From NCBI RefSeq assembly GCF_015024225.1, contig NZ_JACJGM010000010.1:62001-126000 (forward strand): DNA of 64,000 nt, in the 5' to 3' direction. The translations under genes were made by a program, and so were the position numbers. Shown one piece after another: positions 24,964 through 32,810 of this stretch; the first letter of the stretch is position 1; each line of letters starts with the position of its first letter. Under the pieces are notes generated by a model. The model worked only from the letters and a program-made list of their open reading frames with translations. It did not search any database and had not been told where the DNA came from. This DNA is from Nocardioides lijunqiniae (GTDB lineage: Bacteria > Actinomycetota > Actinomycetes > Propionibacteriales > Nocardioidaceae).

Positions 24964-26280
24964 TCAGTCGCGCAGCGGGTGCGCGATCTCGTCCTGGGGC
25001 AGCTTGGCCCAGACCGTGGCGACGACCGCGGCCACGGTCGGGACCACCGCGGCGATGAAGAACGTCGCGCGCAGGCCGATCGCCTCCGACACCGGCCCGG
25101 CCAGCGCCATCGACACCGGCATCAGGCTGATCGAGACGAAGAAGTCCAGCGACGCGACGCGACCCAGCATGTGGGGCGGCACCCGGCGCTGCAGCAGCGT
25201 GCCCCAGATGACCATCGGCGCCGAGAACATCGCGCCCAGCACCAGCGCGGCGACGACGACCTGCCACACCGCCGTGGCCACACCCATGACGGCGAGGGGC
25301 AGGCAGCCGACACCCCACATGAGGTTCATGACGGTGAGGTAGCGACGCGGCATCCGGAACGACGCCATCGCCAGCGACCCCACCGCGCCGCCGATGCCGA
25401 AGGCGCCCAGCACCAGGGCGTGGTCGCCCGGTCCGCCGCCGAGCCGGTCCTTGACCAGGAACGGCACCAGCACCTCCAGCGGCCCCATCAGCACCAGGAT
25501 CATGATCGAGGCGAACAGCAGCGTGGCCAGCAACCACGGCGTGCGGACCATGTAGACGAAGCCCTCGCGCATGTCGGCCAGCGCGCCGGCGATCGCGGGC
25601 CGCGAGTCGTCCACCGCCTCCGGGTCGCGGCGCACGGCGGTCTTGGGCACGGCGGTCAGCGCGAGCAGGCCGAGCCCGGACGCGGCGGCCGCGACCCCGA
25701 TCGCGGCGCTGGAGCTCAGGATCCCGACGACGACGCCGGCGACGCCCGGGCCCACGGCCTGACCGATCGTGGGGCGGACCATGCCCTCGAAGCCGTTGAC
25801 CGCCATCAGGTCGGACTCCGGCACCAGCGCGGGCAGCCACGCGGAGTAGGCGGGGTAGTAGAAGGCCATGCCGGCCCCGGCCAGGAACGTCACGACGGCG
25901 AGGTGCCAGAGCTCGGTGCGGTCGGCGTAGGACAGCGCGGCCACGGTGGCCATGCCGGCCAGCTCGAGCGCGGCGACCCCGATCAGGATCGTCTTCTGCG
26001 GCACCCGGTCGGCCACGACGCCGGCCAGCAGCGCCGGGAGCAGCACGCCGACGGCGCCGGCGGTGGTCACCGCCGACAGCTGCCCGGGGCCGCCGCCGAT
26101 GCGGATGACCTCCCAGACCAGCCCGACGGTCCACACCCCGCTGGCGAAGGTCGTGAGCACGAGCGCGACGGCGAGCCGCCGGTAGGCCGGGTGGCGGAAC
26201 GGCGTGAGCGCGCGCGGGAGCTGCCGCCGTGGCGGCTGGTCGGCGACCCCGTCGGGGTCGACCGCGAGCTGGTCGGTCAT
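24964..26280 (-). CDS. Major facilitator superfamily exporter
   Basis: 438 residues with about twelve membrane helices. The N-terminal cytoplasmic lead ends in ALTPFRHPAYRRLAVALVLT, followed by the loop 2-3 motif LLAGVVADRVPQKTILIGVA, which corresponds to MFS motif A. The pattern resembles the EntS/macrolide-efflux branch. The substrate cannot be assigned. GGAGACGGAGG before the ATG gives a strong ribosome binding site. The oxidoreductase gene lies 52 bases upstream on the same strand, so co-transcription is possible. Confidence 0.85.
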   Translation of the reverse strand: MTDQLAVDPDGVADQPPRRQLPRALTPFRHPAYRRLAVALVLTTFASGVWTVGLVWEVIRIGGGPGQLSAVTTAGAVGVLLPALLAGVVADRVPQKTILIGVAALELAGMATVAALSYADRTELWHLAVVTFLAGAGMAFYYPAYSAWLPALVPESDLMAVNGFEGMVRPTIGQAVGPGVAGVVVGILSSSAAIGVAAAASGLGLLALTAVPKTAVRRDPEAVDDSRPAIAGALADMREGFVYMVRTPWLLATLLFASIMILVLMGPLEVLVPFLVKDRLGGGPGDHALVLGAFGIGGAVGSLAMASFRMPRRYLTVMNLMWGVGCLPLAVMGVATAVWQVVVAALVLGAMFSAPMVIWGTLLQRRVPPHMLGRVASLDFFVSISLMPVSMALAGPVSEAIGLRATFFIAAVVPTVAAVVATVWAKLPQDEIAHPLRD

Positions 26281-26332
26281 GGCATCCTCCGTCTCCCATG
26301 GTGACGGTGAGGACCGACATCCGCGACCCGAT

Positions 26333-27319
26333 TCATCGGTGGTCCCTCCCGCCGGCGACCAGCACGACCTTGCCCAGCGCCCGGCGACCCTCGAGATCCG
26401 CGTGCGCGCGGGCCGCCCCGGCCAGCGGGTACGTCGTGACCAGCGGGCGCCACTCGCCTGCCGCGACCCTGGCCAGCGCCCGCCGGGCCAGCCCCGGGAT
26501 GCCGTCGGGGAGTGCCATCATGCGCGGGCCCAGGCTCCACCCCACGGTGAGGCCGCGCTCGACGACGTCGCGGGTGTCGAAGCGGGTCGGCTCGCCCGCG
26601 GCGTAGCCGAACATCACGTGCCGCCCGCCGGGACGCAGCAGCTCGAGCGCCGTGCGGCCCAGCTCTCCGCCGACGCCGTCGTAGACGACCGTGACGCCGC
26701 CGCGCTCCCGGACCGCCTCGTCCCAGCCGGGCCGCCCGTAGTCGACCACCTCGCCACCGAGGTCGACCAGGGCCCGGGTGCGCTCGACGCCGCGGGCCGC
26801 GGCCACCACGTCGGCGCCCGCGGCCATCGCCGACTGCGCGAGCAGCCAGCCGAGGCCCCCGGCCGCGGACAGCACCAGCACGGTGTCGCCGGGGCCGACC
26901 GGCTCCAGCTCCACGACCCCGAGGGCCGTCCGCCCCGTCCCGACCGCGGCGACCGCGTCCGGGAACGACACGTGGTCGGGGACCGCGAACAGGGTGCCGA
27001 CCGTCGTGACCGCCTGCTCGGCGTACCCGCCGGGCACCATGCCGAGGTGGGCGACCACGCGGCGCCCGACCCAGGACCCGTCGACGCCCTCGCCCACGGC
27101 GTCGACGACGCCCGCCACCTCGCGGCCCGGCACGGTCGGCAGATCGGCCGGCGGCAGCGGGCCGCCGGCCTCGCCGCGGCGCAGGGTCGTGTCGAGCAGG
27201 TGCACCCCGGAGGCCTCGACCGCGATCCTCACCTCCCCGGCGGCGGGCTCGAGGTCGGGGAGGTCGTCGAGGACCAGGACGTCAGGGGGGCCGAAGGCGT
27301 GGTGCCGGATCGCATGCAT
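26333..27319 (-). CDS. NADPH:quinone oxidoreductase-type medium-chain dehydrogenase
   Basis: 328 residues of the zinc-independent QOR group. The GroES-like half (about 1-120) contains VPGREVAGVVDAVGEGVDGS, and the Rossmann half contains VLVLSAAGGLGWLLAQSAMA with AAGGLGW as the nucleotide motif. The structural zinc cysteines of alcohol dehydrogenases are absent. It probably reduces quinones or enones with NADPH and protects from electrophiles. ATG 27319 is chosen because homology starts at HAIRHHAFGPPDVL. Upstream lies a promoter with a 19-base spacer of the MerR-activated kind (27326-27356). Confidence 0.85.
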   Translation of the reverse strand: MHAIRHHAFGPPDVLVLDDLPDLEPAAGEVRIAVEASGVHLLDTTLRRGEAGGPLPPADLPTVPGREVAGVVDAVGEGVDGSWVGRRVVAHLGMVPGGYAEQAVTTVGTLFAVPDHVSFPDAVAAVGTGRTALGVVELEPVGPGDTVLVLSAAGGLGWLLAQSAMAAGADVVAAARGVERTRALVDLGGEVVDYGRPGWDEAVRERGGVTVVYDGVGGELGRTALELLRPGGRHVMFGYAAGEPTRFDTRDVVERGLTVGWSLGPRMMALPDGIPGLARRALARVAAGEWRPLVTTYPLAGAARAHADLEGRRALGKVVLVAGGRDHR

Positions 27320-27325
27320 GATCCC

Positions 27326-27356
27326 AGTGCACAAGGTGAAGCTAACTTGAAGTCAA
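27326..27356 (-). promoter_or_regulatory. MerR-type promoter of the quinone oxidoreductase gene
   Basis: On the minus strand TTGACT (-35), exactly 19 bases, TGCACT (-10), then six bases to the ATG. The long 19-base spacer is the hallmark of MerR-activated promoters, and the spacer begins TCAAGTTAGCTTCA, an imperfect dyad. It shares TTGACTTCA with the promoter at 39061-39091 next to the merR gene. Confidence 0.5.
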
Positions 27357-27393
27357 GCGTCCTGGACCCGGCGTCCTCGCTCGGTCGGCAGGC

Positions 27394-28749
27394 TCAGTGT
27401 GGCCAGTGGACCAGCGACACCCGGTCGCCGCGCGGGCTCTTGATCACGGTGGCGACCCAGTCGCGGCCGCTGCCGACCAGGGACCCCGGGGTCCTGAGCG
27501 ACACCTCGCCGCTGCGGACAGATCGCAGCTCGAGGAGCTCCGCGTCGCCCTCCGACTGGGTGAGGGCGAGGTAGCCGGCCGGCTCGACGTCCTGAAGCGT
27601 GAGAGAGGGCGTGCCCGTGGCCTGCCAGCGCCGGCGATGGGTCCGGGCGTCGAGGCCCTGGAACCTGCGGAAGGCGCTGTCCGTCACGACGTCGACCCCG
27701 GCGAAGGAGGCAAGCACCCGGCGCCGGCCCCCGTGGTCCCAGAGGGTGCGGCCGGTCCTGGCGTCGAGGAGGAGCCCCACCCGGTCTCCCGCCACGACCT
27801 CGATCCGCCCCCGTCCGAGGGGGGTGACGTCGAGAGCGAGCGCGCAGTCGGCGTCGGGGCCCGTGGCCTCGCGGGGCAGCGTCCAGTCGAAGGACCGGCT
27901 CCACACCTCTCGCCCGTCGAGACGACGGGCCACGAGCACGGCCTGGCACGCCCGGCCCACGGACCCGGCGACGGACTCCTCGACGAGGAGGCGTCCCGCC
28001 GCCTCGAAGAAGTTGCCCAGCTGATCGGGCCCGAGTCGCTCGCCGGTCTCGGCATCGAGCACCCGGACCAGGGTGCGCTCGCCGTACGGATCGGCCGTCC
28101 GGTCGGTGCCGTAGGGGAAGCTGGTGATCTGCACGGTCGCTCCGACCACCCTGAGCGCGTCCACGGACGCGGGTGTCCGCCACCTCTCCCGCCCCGTGGC
28201 CGGGTCGAGCGCCATGACCGCGCAGCCGTCCGAGGCGCCGTCGCCCCGCCCCCCGCACGCGGAGGCGAAGACCGAGGACGGCGTCACCACGACCTCGCCC
28301 ACGTCGCGCTGCCAGCGCAACCGACCGGTGCGGCCGTCGAGGACACGGACGTGGGGAGACCTCCCGGCGCCCCGGTCCGTGTCCTCCGGGATGGAGTAGC
28401 GAACGACCATGTCGCCGGCGGCGAAGGCCTGCGGGTAGCCCCGGCGCGACGCGGGCTCGCGCACGACCCACTCCTCCTCGCCCGCGGCGTCCAGCCGCAC
28501 GGTGGCAGCCGACGTCATCACGACGTGGCCGTCGCCGATGGCGGCCACGGCCTCGACGGGCTCGCCGTACGCGCGGCTGAGCCACCGGACGTCCCCCGCC
28601 CGAGGCCCGGCAGGCGCGGGCGTCGGGGTCGCGTCGGCCGACGGCGAGCCAGACGCCGGTCGCTCCGACGAGGACCCCTGGCCCGAGCACGCGACCGCGG
28701 CGAGCAGGACGACCGCCGCTGTCGCGACCCTGCCTGCGGAGAACCTCAT
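27394..28749 (-). CDS. PQQ-like beta-propeller lipoprotein
   Basis: 451 residues. The signal peptide ends in a lipobox (LLAAVACSG, lipidated Cys near 21), then a Ser/Pro/Ala-rich linker. The rest is a repeat-rich beta-propeller with blade motifs such as VLDGRTGRLRWQRDVGE, ALDPATGRERWRTPA, LDAETGERLG, LDARTGRTLWDHGG and LDARTHRRRWQATG. These W-containing PQQ/YWTD-like repeats are typical of exported lipoproteins of the BamB kind, without enzymatic residues. It should be anchored outside the membrane as a scaffold or sensor; the partner is unknown. Four cysteines in the propeller could form disulfides. Confidence 0.8.
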   Translation of the reverse strand: MRFSAGRVATAAVVLLAAVACSGQGSSSERPASGSPSADATPTPAPAGPRAGDVRWLSRAYGEPVEAVAAIGDGHVVMTSAATVRLDAAGEEEWVVREPASRRGYPQAFAAGDMVVRYSIPEDTDRGAGRSPHVRVLDGRTGRLRWQRDVGEVVVTPSSVFASACGGRGDGASDGCAVMALDPATGRERWRTPASVDALRVVGATVQITSFPYGTDRTADPYGERTLVRVLDAETGERLGPDQLGNFFEAAGRLLVEESVAGSVGRACQAVLVARRLDGREVWSRSFDWTLPREATGPDADCALALDVTPLGRGRIEVVAGDRVGLLLDARTGRTLWDHGGRRRVLASFAGVDVVTDSAFRRFQGLDARTHRRRWQATGTPSLTLQDVEPAGYLALTQSEGDAELLELRSVRSGEVSLRTPGSLVGSGRDWVATVIKSPRGDRVSLVHWPH

Positions 28750-28810
28750 GGCGGCGCTATCCCCGGCATCCCGCGACCGCAAACGTGGGGCGGCCGCGAC
28801 CGCGTCGGCC

Positions 28811-30268
28811 TCAGTCGGCGGGCAGGGCGACGTACGTCGTCTCGAGGTACTCCTCGATGCCCTCGAAGCCGCCCTCGCGGCCGAAGCCGCTGGCCTTCAT
28901 GCCGCCGAACGGCGCCGCGGGGTTGGAGACCAGGCCGGTGTTGACGCCGACCATGCCGAAGTCGAGCGACTCGGCCAGCCGGATCGTGCGGGCCAGGTCG
29001 CGGGTGTAGACGTAGGAGGCCAGGCCGTACTCGGTGGCGTTGGCGCGCTCGATCGCCTCCGCCTCGGTCTCGAACGTCGTGATCGGCGCGACCGGCCCGA
29101 AGATCTCCTGGGTGTTGATCGCGGAGGCCGGCGGGACGTCGACCAGGACGGTCGGGGAGTAGAAGAAGCCCGGACCGCCGGGCGCCGAGCCGCCGGTGAC
29201 GACGTGGGCGCCGTCGTCGACCGCGTCCTGGACGAGCCGGGTGACACCGTCGAGCGCCTTCTCGTCGATCAGCGGGCCGACGTCGACGCCGTCGTCCTGA
29301 CCACGCCCGAGGGTGAGGCCGCCCATCCGCTCGCCGAGGCGCTCGCCGAACTCGGCGGCCACGCTGCGGTGCACCAGGAACCGGTTGGCCGACGTGCAGG
29401 CCTCGCCCATGTTGCGCATCTTGGCCACCATGGCGCCCTCGACGGCGGCGTCGAGGTCGGCGTCCTCGAACACCAGGAACGGCGCGTTGCCGCCGAGCTC
29501 CATGCTCAGCCGCTGGAGCTGGTCGGCGGACTGCGCGACGAGCGTGCGGCCCACCGCCGTGGAGCCGGTGAAGCTGACCTTGCGCAGGCGGTCGTCGGCC
29601 TGCAGGGCGGTGCTGAGCTCACCCGTGGAGGACGTCGTGACGACGTTCAGGACGCCGGCCGGCAGACCGACCTCCTCGAGGATCGCGGCCAGCGCCAGCA
29701 TCGTCAGCGGCGTCTGCGAGGCCGGCTTGACGACCATCGTGCAGCCGGCGGCGATCGCGGGCCCGATCTTGCGGGTGCCCATCGCCAGCGGGAAGTTCCA
29801 GGGAGTGATGAACAGGCACGGACCGACCGGCTTGCGCACCGTCAGCAGGCGGCTGCCGCCGGCCGGTGCCTGCATCCAGCGCCCGTGGATGCGCACGGCC
29901 TCCTCGGAGTACCAGCGGAAGAACTCCGAGCCGTAGGCCACCTCGCCCTTCGCCTCGGCGACAGGCTTGCCCATCTCCAGGCTCATCAGGTGCGCGACGT
30001 CGTCGGCGCGCTCGGTGAGCAGGTCGAAGGCGCGGCGCAGGATCTCGCCGCGCTCGCGCGGAGCGGTGCGCGCCCAGTCGGCCTGGGCGGCGGCCGCCGC
30101 GTCCAGGGCCTCGACGGCCTCCTCGGTGGAGGCGTCGGCCACGTCGGTCAGCACCGAGCCGTCGGCGGGGTCGATCACCTCGATCCGGGCGCCGCTCGCG
30201 GCCTCCCGCCAGGTGCCGCCGATGAAGAGATTGCGCTGCTGGGCGCCCAGCAGGTCGAGTCCGGTCAT
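28811..30268 (-). CDS. gabD: NAD(P)-dependent succinate-semialdehyde dehydrogenase
   Basis: 485 residues, standard aldehyde dehydrogenase length. FITPWNFPLAM and KPASQTPLTMLA bind the dinucleotide, SFTGSTAVGRTLV is the coenzyme motif, MELGGNAPFLVFEDADLD carries the general-base glutamate, and GEACTSANRFLVH carries the catalytic cysteine. These details match the GabD subgroup, which oxidises succinic semialdehyde to succinate in GABA or putrescine breakdown. No GABA transaminase gene lies next to it, so the exact aldehyde is an inference. It is a single-gene unit; the 258-base region upstream holds a terminator and a possible small RNA. Confidence 0.85.
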   Translation of the reverse strand: MTGLDLLGAQQRNLFIGGTWREAASGARIEVIDPADGSVLTDVADASTEEAVEALDAAAAAQADWARTAPRERGEILRRAFDLLTERADDVAHLMSLEMGKPVAEAKGEVAYGSEFFRWYSEEAVRIHGRWMQAPAGGSRLLTVRKPVGPCLFITPWNFPLAMGTRKIGPAIAAGCTMVVKPASQTPLTMLALAAILEEVGLPAGVLNVVTTSSTGELSTALQADDRLRKVSFTGSTAVGRTLVAQSADQLQRLSMELGGNAPFLVFEDADLDAAVEGAMVAKMRNMGEACTSANRFLVHRSVAAEFGERLGERMGGLTLGRGQDDGVDVGPLIDEKALDGVTRLVQDAVDDGAHVVTGGSAPGGPGFFYSPTVLVDVPPASAINTQEIFGPVAPITTFETEAEAIERANATEYGLASYVYTRDLARTIRLAESLDFGMVGVNTGLVSNPAAPFGGMKASGFGREGGFEGIEEYLETTYVALPAD

Positions 30269-30329
30269 GAAATCACTCTGTCACCTGGGGACAACCAGGG
30301 AAACGGATACGGGGTCACGGTCGGGGGCG

Positions 30330-30415
30330 TAGCATCGAGGAGTCGACTTTCGAGGGAGCACCGAGAAGGCGACGTTGAGCCCCTTGCCGACCCCATGCGG
30401 CAAGGGGCTCTCCCC
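30330..30415 (+). ncRNA. Possible small RNA with a strong terminal hairpin
   Basis: In the gap between gabD and the M4 protease, TAGCAT (30330-30335) is a good -10 with no -35 evident. About 40 bases later GAGCCCCTTGCC (30377-30388) and GGCAAGGGGCTC (30399-30410) form a perfect twelve-base-pair stem with a ten-base loop, followed by TCCCCTTTCC. A transcript of about 70-80 nt starting near 30342 is plausible. I could not match it to a named RNA family. Alternatives are a bidirectional terminator or a hairpin in the gabD leader on the other strand. Confidence 0.35.
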
Positions 30416-30472
30416 TTTCCGGGGCGGGAACCACCTCTCCGGACCTCCTCCGGACCCCCCTCCGGACGCCGA

Positions 30473-30503
30473 CGCGGGGCCCGGCCGGCGGCCGGACCCC
30501 GCG
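30473..30503 (-). terminator. Terminator after the M4 protease gene
   Basis: Downstream of the protease stop (30527-30529) a 14-base-pair stem can form between CGCGGGGTCCGGCC and GGCCGGGCCCCGCG on the minus strand, with one U-G pair and a three-base loop. No U-tract follows. Confidence 0.6.
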
Positions 30504-30526
30504 CGGGGTGTGCGTTGCGGACGGGC

Positions 30527-32452
30527 CTACGGCACGTCGTACCTCAGGGTGTAGGAGCCGGAGCCCGAGTAGGCGTAGACCTCCACCCGGTAGGTACCGG
30601 CCCCGGCGGTGTAGGCGATCGACTCCGTCGAGGACGAGCCCTCGCTCGCCGCGACGTCCGACCAGGTGCCGCTGCTGCTGCGCCGCTGCAGGAACAGGTC
30701 GAAGTCGGTGCCGGACGGGCCGGTGAGGCAGGCGTTGATGACGCCGGCCGCCGCGGTGAAGCCCGACGTGGACGGCTTGTACGACGAGGCGCGCGACGCG
30801 ACGGTGCCCGAGGCGGTCACCTCGGAGCAGGTGCCGCCGCCGGGAGGCGTCGAGCCGCCGCAGGTCGGCTCACCCGACTGCGCCGGGACCGAGACGGCGT
30901 CCCACGCGGCCTTCACCTTGGTGAACGTCGAGCAGTCGGTCGAGCCGTAGAGGTTCTTCGTGGCGGTCAGCGTCGCCACGCGGGCCTTGCCGTGGGTCCA
31001 CGACGAGGTCTTGAGCAGCAGGCCGTTGTAGAAGATCTTGCCGGCGGTCTGGATGCCGACCCCCGTGACGGTCGAGCCGTTGCACGTGGGCGACGCCGGC
31101 GAGGCGTTGGAGCCCTGCGAGAGCAGGTAGAACCAGTGGTTCAACGGGCCCGCGGCGGCGTGCACCTCGGTGGTGGGGATGCTCGAGGAGTAGCAGTTGG
31201 GGTCGCCGACGGCACTGGGGTTGTACATGTTGCGGATCGGCCCGTTGCCGACCAGGTTCGCCTCCTCCCCGACCAGGAAGTCGGCCGGGTCGTTGGGGTT
31301 GGCGGCGTACGCCTCGGTCAGGGCGCCGAAGATGTCGCCGGCCGCCTCGTTGAGGCCGCCGGTCTCGTTGCCGCCGGTCGAGCCGCCCGGGGTCGTCTGG
31401 AAGATCCCGTGACCGTTCTCGTGGGCGACGATGTCGATCGCGGTCAGCTGGCGCGCGTTGTCCTGGCTGTGGCCGAAGTTGATGATCGAGCCGTCGTAGT
31501 AGGCGTTGACGTCGTTGAGCCCGACCCGTGCGGGGTAGTTGCTGCCGTTGCCCTTGATGCCGTTGCGGCCCAGCCAGGCCGCGAGCATGTCGGTCTCCTT
31601 GCCGGCGGCGTACAGCACGTCGACGCAGGCGGTCTCGAGGTTGGTGCCCGAGCCGTTGCCCCACACGTCGTCGGTGCCGGTGTAGGCCGCGCCGTTCTGG
31701 CCGCCGCACTTGAGGCCGGGGTGGGCGGTGTCGGTCATCGAGTACGACGAGCCGGAGCCGGAGGTGCCGATGCTGACGGCGCCGTTGTAGTAGCCCGTGC
31801 CGCTGCCGTGCATGACCTGGTCCCAGGCGAGCAGCACCTTGCCGGTGCGCGCGTCGGTCCACACCGTCTGCAGGGAGGGGCTGCCGGCCTTGCGCCCGGT
31901 CACCTTCGTCACCCAGGCGAGGCGGGGCGTGCCCTCGGCGTAGACGGTGAGGCGCGGCCTGGTGACCCGGGCGACCCGGGTGACCTGACGACGGGCGGTG
32001 GCGCGGGCCTGGGCGCGGGTGACCGTGGGGCGCACCGACGGCAGCGAGATCCGGCGCTCCTGGCCGCTGGTCGAGCCGGTGACCTTGCCGGACTCGTCGA
32101 CCGCGAGGACGAAGTCGCCGCCGTAGACGGGCAGGCCGCGGTAGGTGCGCGAGTAGGCGACGTAGTGGCTGCCGCGCGAGCCGGGCGTCGTCGAGACCCG
32201 CGTGAGCGCGTCTCGGGCGCCGGCGCGGAACGCCGTCCGGTGCTCGCGCACGTAGTCGGAGGCGGCGTCGATGGCGCGGGTGCGGCCCTCGCCCTTCGCC
32301 AGGGCCTGGCCGGTCTGGGCGGTCTCTGTCCGGGCCTGGGCCTGGGGTGCCGGGGCGGCGGGGGCGGTGTACGACGGCGCCTGGACGCTCAGCGCGAGCG
32401 CGCCGGACAGCGCGCTCGCCAGCGCTGCGCCGAGCAGCGTGGTGGCTCTCAT
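30527..32452 (-). CDS. Secreted M4-family (thermolysin-like) metalloprotease with PPC domain
   Basis: 641 residues. A signal peptide (about 1-25) is followed by an FTP/PepSY-type propeptide (about 60-200; YRGLPVYGGDFVLAVD) that should chaperone folding and inhibit the zymogen. The catalytic domain carries AHENGHGIF, the HExxH zinc site with first histidine His344, and GGLNEAAGDIFGALTE supplying the third ligand. HAAAGPLNHWFYLLSQG is the M4 C-terminal active-site histidine region. A C-terminal pre-peptidase (PPC) beta domain (about 535-641) would be trimmed or bind substrate. AGGGAGAACC before the ATG is a ribosome binding site. It is a stand-alone nutrient-scavenging type exoenzyme. Confidence 0.9.
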   Translation of the reverse strand: MRATTLLGAALASALSGALALSVQAPSYTAPAAPAPQAQARTETAQTGQALAKGEGRTRAIDAASDYVREHRTAFRAGARDALTRVSTTPGSRGSHYVAYSRTYRGLPVYGGDFVLAVDESGKVTGSTSGQERRISLPSVRPTVTRAQARATARRQVTRVARVTRPRLTVYAEGTPRLAWVTKVTGRKAGSPSLQTVWTDARTGKVLLAWDQVMHGSGTGYYNGAVSIGTSGSGSSYSMTDTAHPGLKCGGQNGAAYTGTDDVWGNGSGTNLETACVDVLYAAGKETDMLAAWLGRNGIKGNGSNYPARVGLNDVNAYYDGSIINFGHSQDNARQLTAIDIVAHENGHGIFQTTPGGSTGGNETGGLNEAAGDIFGALTEAYAANPNDPADFLVGEEANLVGNGPIRNMYNPSAVGDPNCYSSSIPTTEVHAAAGPLNHWFYLLSQGSNASPASPTCNGSTVTGVGIQTAGKIFYNGLLLKTSSWTHGKARVATLTATKNLYGSTDCSTFTKVKAAWDAVSVPAQSGEPTCGGSTPPGGGTCSEVTASGTVASRASSYKPSTSGFTAAAGVINACLTGPSGTDFDLFLQRRSSSGTWSDVAASEGSSSTESIAYTAGAGTYRVEVYAYSGSGSYTLRYDVP

Positions 32453-32634
32453 GGTTCTCCCTGGGGGTGGTGGGTGGGGGTCCTGCGCAGGGCACCGGGG
32501 TGACGGTGTGGCCTGGACCCGAACCTAGGAACGTCACCCCCCGGGGGTAAGGGGGGAAACCCTCGTCTACCCGCGGCGCGGGTCGGCCGGTGGTGCGGCG
32601 GAGGGCGCCGGGGTGGGCGGGGTGGGCGGGATGA

Positions 32635-32789
32635 GTCGTGTGTCGCAGGCAGCGCCCCGGCGCGGTCTCCGGCACACGACCCGGATCCGACTCGCCCCGA
32701 CCAAGCTTCGGCGGCCGCGGGTGGGTCGTGTGTCGCAGGCAGCGCCCCGGCGCGCTCTCCGGCACACGACCCGGATCCGACTCGCCCCG
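32635..32789. repeat. Two 65-bp direct repeats with internal hairpins
   Basis: The 358-base gap between the LuxR ATPase and protease genes holds two near-identical 65-base copies (32635-32699 and 32725-32789) offset by 90 bases and differing at one position (G at 32665, C at 32755). Each begins GTCGTGTGTCGC and contains CACACGAC 38 bases later, so GTCGTGTG/CACACGAC arms fold into a hairpin; in the second copy the arms extend to GGGTCGTGTG. The copies lie just past the LuxR ATPase stop. The remaining gap is GC-rich with no gene. They could be duplicated terminators or a mobile intergenic repeat. Confidence 0.75.
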
Positions 32790-32810
32790 CCCCCCAGGCG
32801 CGCCGGCCCG

